This document shows positions 6,217-6,865 of a stretch of DNA of 6,865 nucleotides, piece after piece. The notes beneath the pieces were generated by a model. That model saw only the letters and a program-made list of their open reading frames with translations, had not been told where the DNA came from and did not search any database. The stretch is from the NCBI GenBank assembly GCA_003533545.1, contig DQEK01000361.1, positions 1-6,865 on the forward strand, read 5' to 3'. This DNA is from Acidobacteriota bacterium. Its GTDB lineage: Bacteria > Acidobacteriota > Vicinamibacteria > Vicinamibacterales > UBA8438. The position numbers and the translations under genes are program-made. Positions within the stretch are counted from its first letter, which is position 1, and every line of letters starts with the position of its first letter.

Positions 6217-6672
6217 TTACCGGAAAATTCTTCGGCGTGTTTCGTCCATAACTAACTCGCCGTCTTCGGTCTCGACCCGTACGGCGTAGACGACAAAAAT
6301 GAGCGGGCCGGTGGAACCTTGCTTTTCATAGATATCGGTGAGGGTCCTGGTCAAGATCAGGGCATCTCCGGGTTTCACCGGTCGATGGTAGGTATTCTTG
6401 ACGCCACCGGCCATAACCCGTTTCAGCGGTAGGTCTGGCAATAAGGGGTCCATCGTGAGTCCGTCCGATCGCAACGCCTCGACCGGGACCAGCGGTTGGT
6501 GGGCATTAAAGAGGAACATGGGTGGTGCCTCATCGCCCTGCTGATATTTTTGTTGCCGCTGTTGAGTCGCGATCGCGTACTTGACAATGTCCCGCCGCGT
6601 CACCTCTAGCCGTTGTGGCTCGTCAGAGCGACCAATCCACTGCCGAATCTCTGGGGTGAGTAGGTCACTCAT
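6217..6672 (-). CDS. FAS1-like dehydratase (MaoC N-terminal type hot-dog subunit)
   Basis: A 151-residue protein resembling MaoC_dehydrat_N / FAS1-like dehydratase domains, the non-catalytic N-terminal half of HTD2-like enzymes. Landmarks: LLTPEIRQWIGR (4-15), VTRRDIVKYAIAT (24-36), GDEAPPMFLFN (46-56), LKRVMAGGVKNTYHRPVKPGD (83-103) and GPLIFVVYAVRVET (122-135), ending DETRRRIFR. In two-gene dehydratases such as the HadA/HadB type, this domain pairs with a separate catalytic hot-dog subunit, and the next gene supplies exactly that. The open frame can be extended to a TTG at 6738, but the added 22 residues look unlike the family and the domain begins at once from the ATG at 6672, so the short form is chosen. 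No clear ribosome-binding site was seen before 6672. The protein is cytoplasmic, probably in acyl-CoA or acyl-ACP metabolism; the exact pathway is not decidable. Confidence 0.8.
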   Translation of the reverse strand: MSDLLTPEIRQWIGRSDEPQRLEVTRRDIVKYAIATQQRQQKYQQGDEAPPMFLFNAHQPLVPVEALRSDGLTMDPLLPDLPLKRVMAGGVKNTYHRPVKPGDALILTRTLTDIYEKQGSTGPLIFVVYAVRVETEDGELVMDETRRRIFR

Positions 6673-6781
6673 CGGGCTTGGAGTCGAATGCAGCCGGTGA
6701 ACCCACGCAGAACACCGCGGCATACGCAGTCGATTCAATAGCTTAACAGGAACCGAGAGGACCCTCAGGAACCCGCTGGGC

Positions 6782-6839
6782 GCGTCCCGGGCATCTACGT
6801 TTCATGCCAGTTGAGTCCGGCAGGTTGCGCCTGGGACGC
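6782..6839. repeat. Inverted repeat upstream of the dehydratase pair
   Basis: GCGTCCC (6782-6788) and GGGACGC (6833-6839) are exact reverse complements 44 nt apart, and the pairing continues loosely inward. Between them TGCC (6805-6808) and GGCA (6819-6822) can pair too, so the region could fold as a nested structure in a leader transcript of the dehydratase genes. In GC-rich DNA such repeats arise by chance, and no known RNA family was recognised. Confidence 0.2.
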
Positions 6840-6865
6840 TCTGATCCGGTAAGGCCTTTACCCAG

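Noticed and set aside
6673..6738. TTG-started extension of the FAS1-like dehydratase subunit
   Set aside because: The extra 22 residues are unlike the family, which normally starts a few residues before LLTPE. The ATG at 6672 fits.
1..6865. CRISPR array, tRNA, rRNA or intact insertion sequence
   Set aside because: No regularly spaced repeats, no cloverleaf or conserved rRNA segments and no transposase frame were found on either strand.

Overview
The window is GC-rich bacterial DNA in which every convincing gene lies on the minus strand. Reading 5'->3' along that strand (right to left here), there are six genes. First comes a closely spaced pair of hot-dog-fold dehydratase subunits (6672->6217 and 5798-6211). 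After a 128-nt gap come four genes for exported proteins: a DUF1592/DUF1588-type protein with one c-type haem motif (3777-5669), a Tat-exported DUF1552 protein (2377-3780), and two tandem paralogues of an uncharacterised secreted family (1314-2318 and 265-1293). No rRNA, tRNA, CRISPR array or intact mobile element was recognised.

The DUF1592/DUF1552 pair is typical of Acidobacteriota, Planctomycetota, Verrucomicrobiota and Myxococcota. The secreted family with PDLxGVW, YNNFW and FEYACHEGNYG motifs is one I associate with Acidobacteriota (Vicinamibacteria-like) and environmental genomes. An acidobacterial or metagenomic origin is therefore the best guess, inferred from gene content only.

Layout: 6673-6865 is upstream sequence with small inverted repeats and no clear promoter. 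5798-6672 holds the two-subunit dehydratase; the N-terminal-type and C-terminal-type hot-dog domains are separate genes 5 nt apart and probably form one enzyme. 5670-5797 is a gap that may hold the promoter of the next unit. 265-5669 looks like one operon. Its first two genes overlap by GTGA, the third follows 58 nt later behind a strong GAGGAG ribosome-binding site, and the fourth follows 20 nt after that. 1-264 is non-coding and contains an AT-rich patch, a perfect 7-bp inverted repeat and a TGTCC/GGACA repeat that might be a decayed mobile-element end.

How the genes may work together: all four products of the 265-5669 unit carry export signals (three Sec-like, one Tat-like). The unit therefore probably encodes an extracytoplasmic system built around a haem-binding DUF1592 protein and a DUF1552 partner. 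Its substrate and chemistry are unknown, and this cassette is the best candidate in the window for an undescribed system. The dehydratase pair is probably a separate cytoplasmic acyl-thioester function.
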